Below, one piece after another: positions 16,660 through 27,098 of a stretch of 64,000 nucleotides of DNA (position 1 is the stretch's first letter; the number at the start of each line of letters is the position of its first letter). The notes beneath the pieces were generated by a model. That model did not search any database. It worked only from the letters and a program-made list of their open reading frames with translations, and was not told where the DNA came from. This stretch comes from Antarctobacter heliothermus. GTDB lineage: Bacteria; Pseudomonadota; Alphaproteobacteria; Rhodobacterales; Rhodobacteraceae. The stretch covers positions 26,821-90,820 of the forward strand of contig NZ_FZON01000017.1 in NCBI RefSeq assembly GCF_900188425.1, in the 5' to 3' direction. Made by a program: the position numbers and the translations under genes.

Positions 16660-18687
16660 ATGTCCGAGAGGGAGAAAGACGCCAGAATCTGGTCGGATGT
16701 CATCCACCTCATGCCGGCATGGACATGGGAGGCGGACGCCGACTACCGGCTGCGCTATGTCAACATCCGGCATTCCGGGTTGCAGTTGACGGCGCAACAG
16801 CTGAACGGCCTGTGCATTCTGGACCAGGCCAGCGCCACGGGTGACGAGGCCGGGCTTGATCGACTGATGGAGGCGCTGCGCGACCAGCGCGAGGTGCGCG
16901 GGCTTAGCTATGAACGTGTGATGGTCAATGGCGACCGCGCGGTGCTGATGGACAGCGCAGTGCCGATCTGGACAGTGCAGGGCGTGTTTGCCGGCTATCG
17001 CGGGATCACCTTGAACATCAGCGCCGTCATGCGAAAGGCGGATGTGACGGATTCCCTGGTGGCCGGACTGAACAAGCGAACCGTGGCGCTTGAACGGAAT
17101 CTGGTCAAGAAGGCGCATGAACTGTCCGAGACAAATCACCTGCTGACCGAGATCGTCGAAGGCATGGGGGAGGGGCTGCTTGTGACCTCGGGCACACAGG
17201 TCGATGATCCCGACAACCAGGTGCTGCGCGTGAACCCGGCGTACCTCCGGCTTTTTGGTCTTCAGTCCGCCGATGTGCCAGAGGGTATGGCGATGGGCGA
17301 TCATCTGCACTTTCTGGCCCAGCATGACAAGGTTCCGCGCGATCCGACAGTCCACCGGGAGGTAGAGGATGCGCTGAACAAAGGGCGCAAGGTGTTGATG
17401 GAGATTCCGGACTCCGGCCGCAGTTATTACATGCAGGCGTCGTCGCGGCCGATGCTGGGCAATGTGATCGTACACACCGACATCACCGATCTGCGCAACC
17501 AGAACGCCGAACTGCGCGCGGCACGGGATGCCGCCAACGTCGCCAATAAGGCGAAGTCATCGTTTCTGGCGAATATGAGCCATGAAATCCGCACTCCCAT
17601 GAACGGCGTTGTCGGGATGGCGGATCTGTTGGCCGAAACAGACCTCAGCAGCGAACAGGCCAGCTATGTGGCCACGATCCGGGGCGCGGCGCTGGCGCTG
17701 ACCTCTCTGATCTCTGACATACTTGACTTTTCCAAGGTCGAGGCCGGGCGGCTGGAACTGGAAAAGGTGACGTTTGAGGTTGCAGGGCTGGTCGATGAGA
17801 TCAGTGAACTGCTGTCGCCCTTGGCGACACAGAAGGAATTGACGTTGCAGTGTCGCATCGACCCGGACGTGCCGCATCTGGTCGAGGGGGATGCGTTGCG
17901 GATTCGTCAGATCCTGATGAATCTCATGGGCAACGCGATCAAGTTCACATTGGAGGGAAAGGTGGATTTGCATCTGTCCCGAACATCCGCGCGCGACAAT
18001 GTTGTTCGGTTCACCCTCACCGACACCGGCATCGGCATTCCTGCGGACCGGCTGGCGGTGATTTTTGATCCGTTCGAACAGGTCCACAAGGGACATGAGC
18101 GTCAGTTTGAGGGCACGGGTCTTGGTTTGTCGATCTGCAAACGGCTGGTCTCTGCCATGCAGGGCACCATTTCCGCCCGGTCCGAAGAGGGCAGGGGCAC
18201 GACCTTTACCGTGGATTTGCCATTGCCGACCGTGGCCTTTTCGACACCCAGCGCCGTACCGGTTTCGACCGACACGATGCGTCTTGACGGGTTGTGCGTC
18301 CTGGTGGTCGAGGACAATCGCACCAATCAGGCGGTTGCCCAGAAAATGCTGGAGCGGCGTGGCGCGCAGGTTGTGCTGGCCGACAATGGGCGCCGTGCGC
18401 TGGATCTGTACGATCCGCACCGCTTTGCTCTTGTCTTGATGGACTTGTCGATGCCGGAAATGAGCGGTCTGGAGGCAACCCGTCTGATCCGGGAGCGTGA
18501 GCAGCAGCGGGGCTGGCCGCACCGACCGATCATCGCCCTGACGGGCAATGCCTTTGACAAGGACCGCGACGACGCGGCGGCGGCGGGCATGGACGGGTTC
18601 CTGAGCAAACCCGTGCGACGCGATGCGCTGTTGCTGACCATCGCCGCACATCTCTGCGCCGGGTCGGACCACGCGGCGGCCTCGTGA
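16660..18687 (+). CDS. Hybrid sensor histidine kinase with PAS domains and receiver
   Basis: This 675-residue protein has no obvious membrane segments. Order: a PAS-like domain (about 10-130), a coiled linker (about 135-165), a second PAS (about 165-280), HisKA with H308 in FLANMSHEIRTPMNG, HATPase_c (N-box LMNLMGNAIKF, G boxes DTGIGIP and GTGLGLSICKRL) and a C-terminal receiver (about 545-665) with phosphoacceptor D595 in LVLMDLSMPEM. It should autophosphorylate in response to a cytoplasmic cue and pass phosphate to its own receiver. No phosphotransfer protein or output regulator is adjacent. It sits between ilvH and the acyltransferase on the opposite strand, as if inserted into an ancestral ilvB-ilvH arrangement. 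Confidence 0.92.
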   Translation: MSEREKDARIWSDVIHLMPAWTWEADADYRLRYVNIRHSGLQLTAQQLNGLCILDQASATGDEAGLDRLMEALRDQREVRGLSYERVMVNGDRAVLMDSAVPIWTVQGVFAGYRGITLNISAVMRKADVTDSLVAGLNKRTVALERNLVKKAHELSETNHLLTEIVEGMGEGLLVTSGTQVDDPDNQVLRVNPAYLRLFGLQSADVPEGMAMGDHLHFLAQHDKVPRDPTVHREVEDALNKGRKVLMEIPDSGRSYYMQASSRPMLGNVIVHTDITDLRNQNAELRAARDAANVANKAKSSFLANMSHEIRTPMNGVVGMADLLAETDLSSEQASYVATIRGAALALTSLISDILDFSKVEAGRLELEKVTFEVAGLVDEISELLSPLATQKELTLQCRIDPDVPHLVEGDALRIRQILMNLMGNAIKFTLEGKVDLHLSRTSARDNVVRFTLTDTGIGIPADRLAVIFDPFEQVHKGHERQFEGTGLGLSICKRLVSAMQGTISARSEEGRGTTFTVDLPLPTVAFSTPSAVPVSTDTMRLDGLCVLVVEDNRTNQAVAQKMLERRGAQVVLADNGRRALDLYDPHRFALVLMDLSMPEMSGLEATRLIREREQQRGWPHRPIIALTGNAFDKDRDDAAAAGMDGFLSKPVRRDALLLTIAAHLCAGSDHAAAS

Positions 18688-18697
18688 CGGCGTGGCC

Positions 18698-19686
18698 TCA
18701 GAACCCCAGCAACCGGGGCGAGGCAACGGCGCGCACCGTGTAATACAGCACCACCGGACCGATCAACCCGGCCAGTGTGCCAAACGCCAGATGCAGTGTC
18801 GGGTCGTCGGTGACTTTGAACAGGACGATGCGCGTGGCGGCGGTGAACAGCGTATGGGCCAGATAGATTGGCATCGACAGTTGGCCCAGCCGCACCAGAA
18901 GACGGCCAAGGACACCTAGGCGGGCGTTCAGCATCACGACAAAGCAAAGCGACAACGTCGCGGCAATCACCTGAAAGGCCAATATGTTTTCAGGCAGACC
19001 GAAGCTGATGAACTGGACGACGACAAACACCGTCAAGGCCTTGAGCCGGGTAGGCATACCAGAGGGCAGGGGACCGGCCCGCGCCAGCCAGATACCCAAC
19101 AGGAAGATCCCCAGATGCAGCGCGGCGTTCACCGTCAACGGCCCCAGCGGCAGACCGGGCAAGGACACAACCGCCATGGCCAACAGCGCCAGCGCCAGCC
19201 AGACCCAGGTTGGTCTTGGCCGCCCGCCCGGCACGGCAATCACAAGGCCCAACATCTGTATCAGAAACAACGCCCAGAGAAACCACAGGTGGTCCTGCGG
19301 CGGTAGAGGCGAGGTGAACAGATCCGCCAGCGCCATTGGGCTGTTGACCGCCCCACCGGCCAGATAGCGGAACGCAGCAAAGACGTAGGTCCACAACAGC
19401 AGCGGCCAAAGCAGGCGCAGCGCCTTGTCCCGCGCCCCGCGCAGCAGGGGACGCCGACGGGCAGAGGCTTCGAACGTGACGCCCGACAGAAGAAAGAACA
19501 GCGGCATGTGAAAGCTGTAGATCAGCTTTTCGACGGTGTGGAACAGCCGGTCGGCGGGCAGCAAACCTGCCGCCTGCGCCCCCAGCCAGGCATGGCCAAA
19601 CACGACGAGGACAATGCCCAGCCCTTTGGCCCGGTCCAGCCACAACACCCGGCCCGCCGGGGCGGACCGGGTGAGCGGCGATGGGA

Positions 19687-19690
<4 letters not shown>
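18698..19690 (-). CDS. Acyltransferase 3 family membrane protein
   Basis: This 330-residue protein with about ten hydrophobic helices belongs to the acyltransferase-3 family, whose members O-acylate extracytoplasmic sugars, glycans or lipids. It shows the typical start WLDRAKGLGIVLVVFGHAWLG, with the conserved His after the first helix, and SFHMPLFFLLSGVTF in the next segment. Its GTG start overlaps the ilvB stop (GTGA at 19687-19690), so it is translationally coupled to ilvB. That is an odd partner for acetolactate synthase. No polysaccharide genes are nearby. Confidence 0.85.
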
Positions 19691-21441
<1,751 letters not shown>

Positions 21442-21479
21442 CGCATGTTCTCCGTTCACGACACTGAAATTTTGCGCAC

Positions 21480-21551
21480 AAAAAAGCCCCCGAGGTTCAT
21501 TTCGGGGGCGCATGGGGTCCTGATAGGGATTCCGTTACCGGCCCATGCGCC
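21480..21551 (-). promoter_or_regulatory. Transcription attenuator of ilvB (terminator/antiterminator)
   Basis: In the ilvB leader RNA, an 8-bp stem (GCCCCCGA with TCGGGGGC, at 21501-21508 and 21485-21492) followed by five U (21480-21484) is an intrinsic terminator. A competing perfect 10-bp pair, GGCGCAUGGG (21551-21542) with CCCAUGCGCC (21515-21506), shares three bases with the terminator arm, so the two are mutually exclusive. The upstream antiterminator arm lies right after the Leu-Val-Val-Ile-Val codons of the leader peptide. Ribosome stalling there would free it and allow read-through when branched-chain aminoacyl-tRNAs are scarce. All pairings are read directly from the sequence; the mechanism follows known ilv attenuators. 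Confidence 0.88.
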
Positions 21552-21582
21552 TTGTTCCTACGATTACCACTAGCGTGGACAT
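21496..21582 (-). CDS. ilvB leader peptide
   Basis: A 28-codon reading frame starts MSTLVVIVGTRRMG and ends with a TGA inside the terminator hairpin loop. Codons 4-8 are Leu-Val-Val-Ile-Val, the three end-products of the pathway. GGGAG precedes the ATG at good spacing. It is a regulatory peptide whose translation, not its product, matters. Confidence 0.85.
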
Positions 21583-21846
21583 GCCCGAGGCTCCCTTGCA
21601 TTGCGCGGGCGACTTTATGGCGGGCGGCACGAGGCGTCAACCGGCGAAGTGGGAGAAAGCAAATTTCGTTTGGCGGGCAGCGCCTTTTCGAAAATTGCTT
21701 TTGCGCAGGTGGCGTCGTCTGTTTTTGCGTTCAGTCCCGCGCTATGCATATTTGATGTGCAATTATGCGCATATTGTCGATTGCAAGCCCGGCGAAAGGT
21801 CTGGCAATACTGAACCAGTCAGTTCATTTTCTTGTTGAGGCGAGCA

Positions 21847-21999
21847 ATGCTCAGGTCCAGGTCATTTCGAAATTTTTCTTTAATAAAGGCGGCTTGTCTG
21901 TCCTTTCTCATCCTTGTCGCGATCGGTCTGCAGCCCGAAAACCCCGGTGCGACAGGGATTGCACATGCCGTTTTGATGCCGGGACACGGCGGGCACTAG
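21847..21999 (+). CDS. Exported micropeptide, hypothetical
   Basis: This is a 50-codon gene. The product starts with a basic N-terminus (MLRSRSFRNFSLIKAA), then has a hydrophobic segment (CLSFLILVAIGL), a helix-breaking QPENPGATGIAHA and a short His/Gly-rich tail VLMPGHGGH. This reads like a signal peptide with a possible cleavage after AHA. GAGG stands six bases before the ATG. It precedes a second small exported gene on the same strand and lies near a Cache kinase pair. Function unknown. The reading frame is short and could be spurious, but the ribosome site and peptide design support it. Confidence 0.5.
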   Translation: MLRSRSFRNFSLIKAACLSFLILVAIGLQPENPGATGIAHAVLMPGHGGH

Positions 22000-22094
22000 A
22001 CGCATTGCAACATTCGCGCGCGGCATCGTGAGTTGTTTGGGGCCGCAACATCCGCAATGCTGTGCATGAGGTCACAGGAGACGAGGAGATCGTC

Positions 22095-22304
22095 ATGTCC
22101 AGAAATATATTTTACCGCGATTTCACGATTTGCAAGGCCGTGGCACTTGTCGCGCTGATGGGAGTGGCCGTGGCGATGGGGGGCGTGCCCAAGGCATCGA
22201 CCGCCTTTGCCGGTGCAGAGCCCACGGAAGCAGAGGTTATTCCCGCGATGGTTTATAAAGCCTGGGAAGACTGCGTTCCGGTCGGGCCAATGGTCGAACT
22301 CTGA
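22095..22304 (+). CDS. Small exported protein, hypothetical
   Basis: The 69-residue product has a signal peptide (KAVALVALMGVAVAMGGVPKASTAFA) and a predicted mature part of about 30 residues, beginning GAEPTEAEVIPAMVYKAWEDC, with a single Cys and many acidic residues. GAGGAG lies seven bases before the ATG at 22095, which decides the start over an upstream ATG at 22062. It converges on the response-regulator gene at 22337. No family recognised. It and the preceding micropeptide may be a co-transcribed pair of exported peptides. Confidence 0.6.
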   Translation: MSRNIFYRDFTICKAVALVALMGVAVAMGGVPKASTAFAGAEPTEAEVIPAMVYKAWEDCVPVGPMVEL

Positions 22305-22336
22305 CAGGCTGACAGGACTCGGCGTGCCTCATTTCT

Positions 22337-22981
22337 TCAGAAGTTCGCGCCGGTGCCCTGCAAGACGCCGTGTTCCAGCGCATAGCGCATAAGTTCGGCG
22401 GTGCTGCTGACGCCCAGCTTGCGGCGGATGTTCTTGCGGTGGGTTTCCACCGTGCGTACCGAAATATCCAAGGCTTCGGCGACCTGCTTATTCGACTTGC
22501 CCTGCGCCAGTTGCAACAACACCATCTGTTCGCGGTTTGTCAGTTGCTCGCGGTCCTGCCCGGACGGGGTCAATGCCCCCTCTGCGCCGGGGCAGAGATA
22601 GCGATCTCCCGCCATCACCGTGTCGATGGCGCGCTTGATCTCATCGGTCGGCACGTCCTTGAGCACATATCCCCGCGCGCCATGGCTGAGCGCCGTGCTG
22701 ATGTATTCGCGGGAATCGTGCATCGACAGCACCAGAATGCGCGTCTCGGGTCGCAATTCCAGGATCATCTCGGTGGCGGACAGCCCGCCCAGTCCGGGCA
22801 TGTTGAGGTCCATCAGAATGACATCGGGCGACAGCTCTTCCAGACGGTCGATCATTGTTTGCCCGTCAGACAGCGTCGCGACCACGTTGATGTCGTCATA
22901 GCTTTCAAGGATGGCTTCGATGCCTTCGGCAACCATCGGGTGATCATCGACAACGACGACGCGGGTGGGACGGGGGATCAT
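22337..22981 (-). CDS. LuxR/NarL-type response regulator
   Basis: This 214-residue DNA-binding response regulator has a receiver at residues 7-122 with acidic pair VDDH and phosphoacceptor D58 in VILMDLNMPG. A LuxR-type HTH (about 148-208) follows: LTNREQMVLLQLAQGKSNKQVAEALDISVRTVETHRKNIRRKLGVSSTAEL. The ATG overlaps the stop of the kinase gene (ATGA), so the two form one transcription unit and are surely cognate. Related Cache/LuxR pairs in proteobacteria often control use of small carboxylates. The TRAP genes 3 kb away are a candidate target (inference). Confidence 0.93.
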   Translation of the reverse strand: MIPRPTRVVVVDDHPMVAEGIEAILESYDDINVVATLSDGQTMIDRLEELSPDVILMDLNMPGLGGLSATEMILELRPETRILVLSMHDSREYISTALSHGARGYVLKDVPTDEIKRAIDTVMAGDRYLCPGAEGALTPSGQDREQLTNREQMVLLQLAQGKSNKQVAEALDISVRTVETHRKNIRRKLGVSSTAELMRYALEHGVLQGTGANF

Positions 22982-24396
22982 GCGCGGACCTTGGGTTGTG
23001 AGACGGTACCGTCTTCTGGGGGCAGCATGTGGCTGAGCGGCACCTGCGCCTCGATAAGGGTCCCGTCGCGTGAGGACAAGACACGCAAGGTGCCGCCCAG
23101 TTGGTCCATCCGTTCCTGCATGTTGCGCAGGCCGATGCCGGGCGTATGCGCGCGGGAATCGCGCAACCCGACGCCATCATCGGCGATCTTCAGCGTGGCC
23201 CCGGCACGATGTCCGCGCAGATCGATGCGGACATGGGTGGCGCTTGCGTGGCGTTCCACATTGGTCAGCGCCTCTTGCGCAATGCGGTACATCGCAATCT
23301 TGGCGTCCTGATCCAGCCGGTTGCGAAACACCACGGTCGCGAAATGGGTGTCTATCCCGGTGCGGGTCTGAAAATCCTCGGCCAGGGTCTTGATCGCGGG
23401 GCCAAGGCCCAGATCGTCCAGCACGCCGGGGCGCAGGTCGCGGCTGATGCGGCGCACCTCCTGAATCGCCAGGCCCAGGTTGTCCGTGCCCTTGGCCAGC
23501 GTGTCCGCTGCGCGTGGATCGCCGGAGGCCACGCGCCGCCGCGCCACGTCCAACGCATAGCGCACACCGACAAGGATCTGGCTGATACTGTCATGCAGTT
23601 CCCGCGCGACGCGGCCGCGCTCTTCTTCCTGCGTGTCCAGAACCCGCTGGGTGAGTACGCGCAGCTTGGCATCGGCCAGCCGCCGTTCGCGGATATTCAG
23701 CACAAGTCCAGAGGCAAAGACCACCAGCAGCGCGGCAAGAGTGATCGCGCCAATATACACGAATGTACGCTGCACCTTGGCCTCTACCTCGGCGCGGGCG
23801 GCGGCGACGCTGGCCAGCACATCGTCAATGAACACGCCGGTGCCGACAGCCCAACGCCAACTGGGAAATGAGGTGACATAGGTGATCATGCGGCCCTCTT
23901 CGCCGGTTGAGGGTTTCGGCCAGAGGTGATCGACATAGCCCGCCCCCTGACGGGCGATCTCGACGAACTCGCGCACTACATAGGTGCCTTCGCTGTCGGT
24001 CAGATCCCATTGGTTGCCGTTGATCAGATCGGTTTGGCGCGGCGACACAAGGTTCTTGCCCTCATAGTCATAGACAAAGAAGAACCCTTCTTCACCATAG
24101 ATCATCGCCGCGAGGATCTGCATGACCTGTTCCTTGGCGGATTCATTGTCCGGCGCGGCAGAGCCGTAGATGAAATAGAACCCGTTGCGTGCCTGGGTGA
24201 CATAGTTGCGCAACTCGCGCTTCTTGGCCTCCAGCAACTGCGCCTCCAGTTGTCGGATTTCCTGTTCGGCCATGGCACGCGACTGCTCGGCCACCAGCAG
24301 CGCAATGGCCGAGACAGCAAGTACCATTGGGGCCGCCGCAAGAAGAAACAGCTTCTGACGGTAAGACGGACGAAGGCGCTGGATGAGCTTGCGCAT
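22978..24396 (-). CDS. Cache-domain sensor histidine kinase (HisKA_3)
   Basis: This 472-residue inner-membrane sensor has a first membrane helix at about 15-36 (LFLLAAAPMVLAVSAIALLV), a periplasmic single Cache domain at about 40-205 (YGEEGFFFVYDYEGKNLVSPRQ, then GAGYVDHLWPKPSTGEEGRMITYVTSFPSWRWAVGTGVFIDDV), a second helix at about 213-238, a HisKA_3 dimerisation domain with H268 in RELHDSIS, and a HATPase_c domain (EALTNVERHASATH, IADDGVGL, GIGLRNMQERMDQLGG). It phosphorylates the co-encoded LuxR regulator. Single-Cache domains of this type usually bind small organic acids, which fits the TakP-like transporter nearby, but the ligand is not proven. Confidence 0.93.
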   Translation of the reverse strand: MRKLIQRLRPSYRQKLFLLAAAPMVLAVSAIALLVAEQSRAMAEQEIRQLEAQLLEAKKRELRNYVTQARNGFYFIYGSAAPDNESAKEQVMQILAAMIYGEEGFFFVYDYEGKNLVSPRQTDLINGNQWDLTDSEGTYVVREFVEIARQGAGYVDHLWPKPSTGEEGRMITYVTSFPSWRWAVGTGVFIDDVLASVAAARAEVEAKVQRTFVYIGAITLAALLVVFASGLVLNIRERRLADAKLRVLTQRVLDTQEEERGRVARELHDSISQILVGVRYALDVARRRVASGDPRAADTLAKGTDNLGLAIQEVRRISRDLRPGVLDDLGLGPAIKTLAEDFQTRTGIDTHFATVVFRNRLDQDAKIAMYRIAQEALTNVERHASATHVRIDLRGHRAGATLKIADDGVGLRDSRAHTPGIGLRNMQERMDQLGGTLRVLSSRDGTLIEAQVPLSHMLPPEDGTVSQPKVRA

Positions 24397-24435
24397 AAGC
24401 GCAGCAAAGCAGAGTGCGGGGGTATTGAAAAGACC

Positions 24436-24648
24436 TCAGCCGCGGGTGGCAAGGCCGGTCAGCATTGCGGCCATGGCGACAAGGTGGATCAGGATGATTG
24501 CCCGATCGCGCCAGGCAAGACCCACGGCCAGCCAGCCCAGCAGGCCAACCGCAAAAAAGGGCAACGCCCATGTGGCAAAGCCGAACCCGGTCGCGGCATA
24601 GCCGCCGATCTGCGCCATGGAGGCGGTCCATTTGACTGTGTCGATCAT
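24436..24648 (-). CDS. Small integral membrane protein
   Basis: This 70-residue protein has two predicted membrane helices (IGGYAATGFGFATWALPFFAVGLLGWLAVGL and AIILIHLVAMAAMLTGLA) and an MIDTVKWTASMAQ start. ATG 24648 has AGGA upstream; a longer in-frame start is disfavoured because the extension is not membrane-like and has no ribosome site. It looks like one of the small conserved Rhodobacterales membrane proteins of unknown function (DUF6552-like, a weak recollection). It precedes the Cache kinase on the same strand, 39 bases away, and may share its transcript. Confidence 0.65.
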   Translation of the reverse strand: MIDTVKWTASMAQIGGYAATGFGFATWALPFFAVGLLGWLAVGLAWRDRAIILIHLVAMAAMLTGLATRG

Positions 24649-24814
24649 TGCACCGGTCCTGTGTGCGGCGGGTTGCGTAACATGCACTGAACCCTGTGCA
24701 CATGTCATCGGCGGCATTTCTACTCTAGTCATGGCGCTATCCTATGTTTGCGTGTTTCCACAGTGAAATATTGGCTATACTTGCCCCCGCACAGGCCAGA
24801 ACGACTGCCTTGAG

Positions 24815-25705
24815 ATGATAGGAAAACGATTGGCTGACGGACTTCCTCCGCTAAATGCCTTGCGCGCCTTTGAGGCGGCGGGACGGCATCTGAGTTTTGC
24901 CGCCGCAGCCCGGGAGCTGCGCGTGACACAAGGGGCTGTGGCGCAGCATGTGCGCGGGATGGAGGCGCGTCTTGCCCTGCGTTTGTTTGATCGGCACGCA
25001 CGCGGGTTGCGTCTGACCGAAGACGGGCGGCGCTATCATGACCAGATCGCGCGCGCCTTTCGATTGATGGAACAGGCGACGCAGGATCTGCGACCGGGTG
25101 GACGCAGCGTCACCATTTCCGTCACGCCTTCGTTTGCATCGAAATGGCTGATACCGACCATGCCGGATTTTTCGGCCCGCCACCCAGAGATCGAATTGCG
25201 CGTCCTTGCAACAGAAGCGCTGTCGCGGTTTCGCGCCGATGGGGTGGACATCGCGGTGCGTTTCGGCCGGTCGCAGGCGCTGGCGGGGATGGAGGCGCGC
25301 ACCTTGTTCACCGGCGAGGCAATCGCCGTCTGCGCGCCGGATCTGCCGGGCGACGGGATGCAGGGGCGGACCTTGCTGCATCATTCTTTGGATCTGTGGC
25401 CTGCGTTTTTAGAGACCGTGCTGGGCCAGGCCCACCGCGATCATCTGCCTGGACCCCGGTTCAGCCAGATAACACTGGCCATCGAGGCGGCCATGGCGGG
25501 GCAGGGGGTTGCCCTGGCCAGTCGGTTCCTTGTGGCACGCGATATCCGACTTGGTCGGCTGGTTCAGGCGGTGCCCGGCACATTGTCGACCTCACAGAAT
25601 TATGACGCACTTTGCCCGCGTGAGGATCTGGCAGACCCGTCGCGGCGCCTGGTCTTTGACTGGCTCTGCGCGGCGGCAGAGCGGGAATCGTGTTCTCAGG
25701 CGTGA
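24815..25705 (+). CDS. LysR-family transcriptional regulator (GcvA-like)
   Basis: A 296-residue LysR regulator. The N-terminal HTH reads PPLNALRAFEAAGRHLSFAAAARELRVTQGAVAQHVRGMEARLALRLFDRHARGLRLT, the GcvA/AmpR-like subgroup. The C-terminal effector domain (about 95-290) starts VTISVTPSFASKWLIPTMPDF and includes DGVDIAVRFGRSQALAGMEARTLF. A TTG at 24830 behind TAGGAAAA may be the real start, shortening it by five residues. It precedes the TRAP operon on the same strand with a 190-base gap and may regulate it. Confidence 0.9.
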   Translation: MIGKRLADGLPPLNALRAFEAAGRHLSFAAAARELRVTQGAVAQHVRGMEARLALRLFDRHARGLRLTEDGRRYHDQIARAFRLMEQATQDLRPGGRSVTISVTPSFASKWLIPTMPDFSARHPEIELRVLATEALSRFRADGVDIAVRFGRSQALAGMEARTLFTGEAIAVCAPDLPGDGMQGRTLLHHSLDLWPAFLETVLGQAHRDHLPGPRFSQITLAIEAAMAGQGVALASRFLVARDIRLGRLVQAVPGTLSTSQNYDALCPREDLADPSRRLVFDWLCAAAERESCSQA

Positions 25706-25815
25706 GGCGCGCCACCAGCGGAGCGGCCCCGTTTTGCGCTCACTCAAAAAAGTGGCCGTTTTGGCAAAATATCGCATCTCCTCCGTAGCACTGGGTATTT
25801 CTTTGCGCAGACACC

Positions 25816-25827
25816 CACCCTAGGGTG
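25816..25827. promoter_or_regulatory. Perfect 12-bp palindrome upstream of dctP
   Basis: CACCCTAGGGTG is a perfect palindrome about 69 bases before the TRAP binding-protein start, in an otherwise AT-richer leader. It is a candidate operator for the LysR protein or the LuxR response regulator encoded nearby; the sequence alone does not decide which. Confidence 0.5.
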
Positions 25828-25895
25828 CGAAGACTTAAATTCGGTCCGCGCGAGGTGGGGAGCCCTGCGCAACTAAAAAAACTGGGAGGTTTTCT

Positions 25896-26984
25896 ATGGA
25901 TCGCCGTTCTTTCCTTCGTAACTCGACTCTGGGTGCCGGCGCCGCTGCCGCTGCATCGACGCTGGCCGCTCCGGCCTATGCACAGGGCAAGCGGACCCTG
26001 ACCATGGTCACGTCCTGGCCGCGCGGTTTTGCCGTTCTGGACGACGCGGCCACCTACCTGGAGCAGATGGTTGGCGAGATGTCCGATGGTATGCTGACCA
26101 TCGACAAGAAAGCCCCGGGTGAACTGGTCGGCGCGCTGGAAGTGTTTGACGCCGTGTCGTCGGGCCAGGCGGACATGTACCACTCGGCTGACTATTACTT
26201 CATCAACAACCATCCGGGTTACGCCTATTTCACCGCCGTTCCCTTTGGCGGCACCGCGCAGGAAGTCACCAACTGGTACTACCATGGTGGCGGCGAAGAA
26301 CTGCACGACGAACTGGGCATGATCTTCAACATGAAGGGCCTGAACGCGGGCAACTCCGGCTCGCAGTCCGGCGGTTGGTTCCGCAACGAAATCAAGTCGG
26401 CTGACGACTTCAACGGTCTGAAGTTCCGCATGCCCGGTCTGGGCGGCAAGGTTCTGGGTGAACTGGGTGCGTCGGTGCAGAACATCCCCGGTGGCGAACT
26501 GTATCAGGCGCTGTCGTCTGGTGCTCTGGACGGTCTGGAGTGGGTTGGCCCGATGGCCGATGAGCGCGCCGGCTTCCAGGAAGTGGCCAAGATCTATTAC
26601 ACCGCCGGTTTCCACGAGCCGGGCTCTGCCCTGTCCGCCAACGTCAACCTGGACGTCTGGGAAAGCCTGACCGCGCAGCAGCAGGCGATCCTGCGCTATG
26701 CGTCGATGGCGACCACGCATTTCCAGTTGGCCGAAACGCTGGCGAACAACGGTGCCGCGCTGGCACGTCTGCAGTCGCAAGGCGTCAAGACGCTGCAGTT
26801 CCCCGACGATGTCTGGGATGCCTTCGGTGCCGCGTCCAAGAAGGTCATGGACGAGAACATGGGCGACGAACTGTTCGCCAAGATCCGCAACTCGTTCGAG
26901 ACCAGCATGGCCAACTCGGCAAGCTGGATCGGCAAGTCGGACGCCTACTACGTCGAACAGCGCGTTCGCGTGCTGGGCGGCTGA
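25896..26984 (+). CDS. TRAP transporter substrate-binding protein, TakP-like
   Basis: The 362-residue periplasmic binding protein of a TRAP transporter carries a twin-arginine signal (DRRSFLRNSTLGAGAAAAASTLAAPAYAQ), so it is exported folded by Tat. The mature part follows the Rhodobacter TakP (2-oxo acid binder) pattern closely: YYFINNHPGYAYFTAVPFGG, WYYHGGGEELHDE, QSGGWFRNEI, GLKFRMPGLGGKVLGELG, GGELYQALSSGALDGLEWVGP. Ligand-site residues of TakP as I recall them (Gln in QxGGWFR, Arg in LKxR, Glu-Trp in EWVGP) are retained. Codon use looks strongly optimised, suggesting high expression. GGGAGG stands before the ATG. A 2-oxo acid ligand is likely but inferred. Confidence 0.92.
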   Translation: MDRRSFLRNSTLGAGAAAAASTLAAPAYAQGKRTLTMVTSWPRGFAVLDDAATYLEQMVGEMSDGMLTIDKKAPGELVGALEVFDAVSSGQADMYHSADYYFINNHPGYAYFTAVPFGGTAQEVTNWYYHGGGEELHDELGMIFNMKGLNAGNSGSQSGGWFRNEIKSADDFNGLKFRMPGLGGKVLGELGASVQNIPGGELYQALSSGALDGLEWVGPMADERAGFQEVAKIYYTAGFHEPGSALSANVNLDVWESLTAQQQAILRYASMATTHFQLAETLANNGAALARLQSQGVKTLQFPDDVWDAFGAASKKVMDENMGDELFAKIRNSFETSMANSASWIGKSDAYYVEQRVRVLGG

Positions 26985-27006
26985 TCGTTCAGCTTTGAAA
27001 ACCGAG

Positions 27007-27036
27007 GCCCTCGCGCGTGACGCGGGGGCTTCTTTT
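27007..27036 (+). terminator. Attenuating terminator between dctP and dctQ
   Basis: A 9-bp stem (GCCCTCGCG / CGCGGGGGC, loop CGTGA) followed by TTCTTTT lies 23 bases after the dctP stop and before dctQ. It would reduce transcription into the permease genes and favour excess of the binding protein. Confidence 0.75.
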
Positions 27037-27098
27037 CGTGCTACGTCTGGCGCCGATCAACCCGGGTCAGACGAATCCTACGGGGTGTGGGGGGACTA

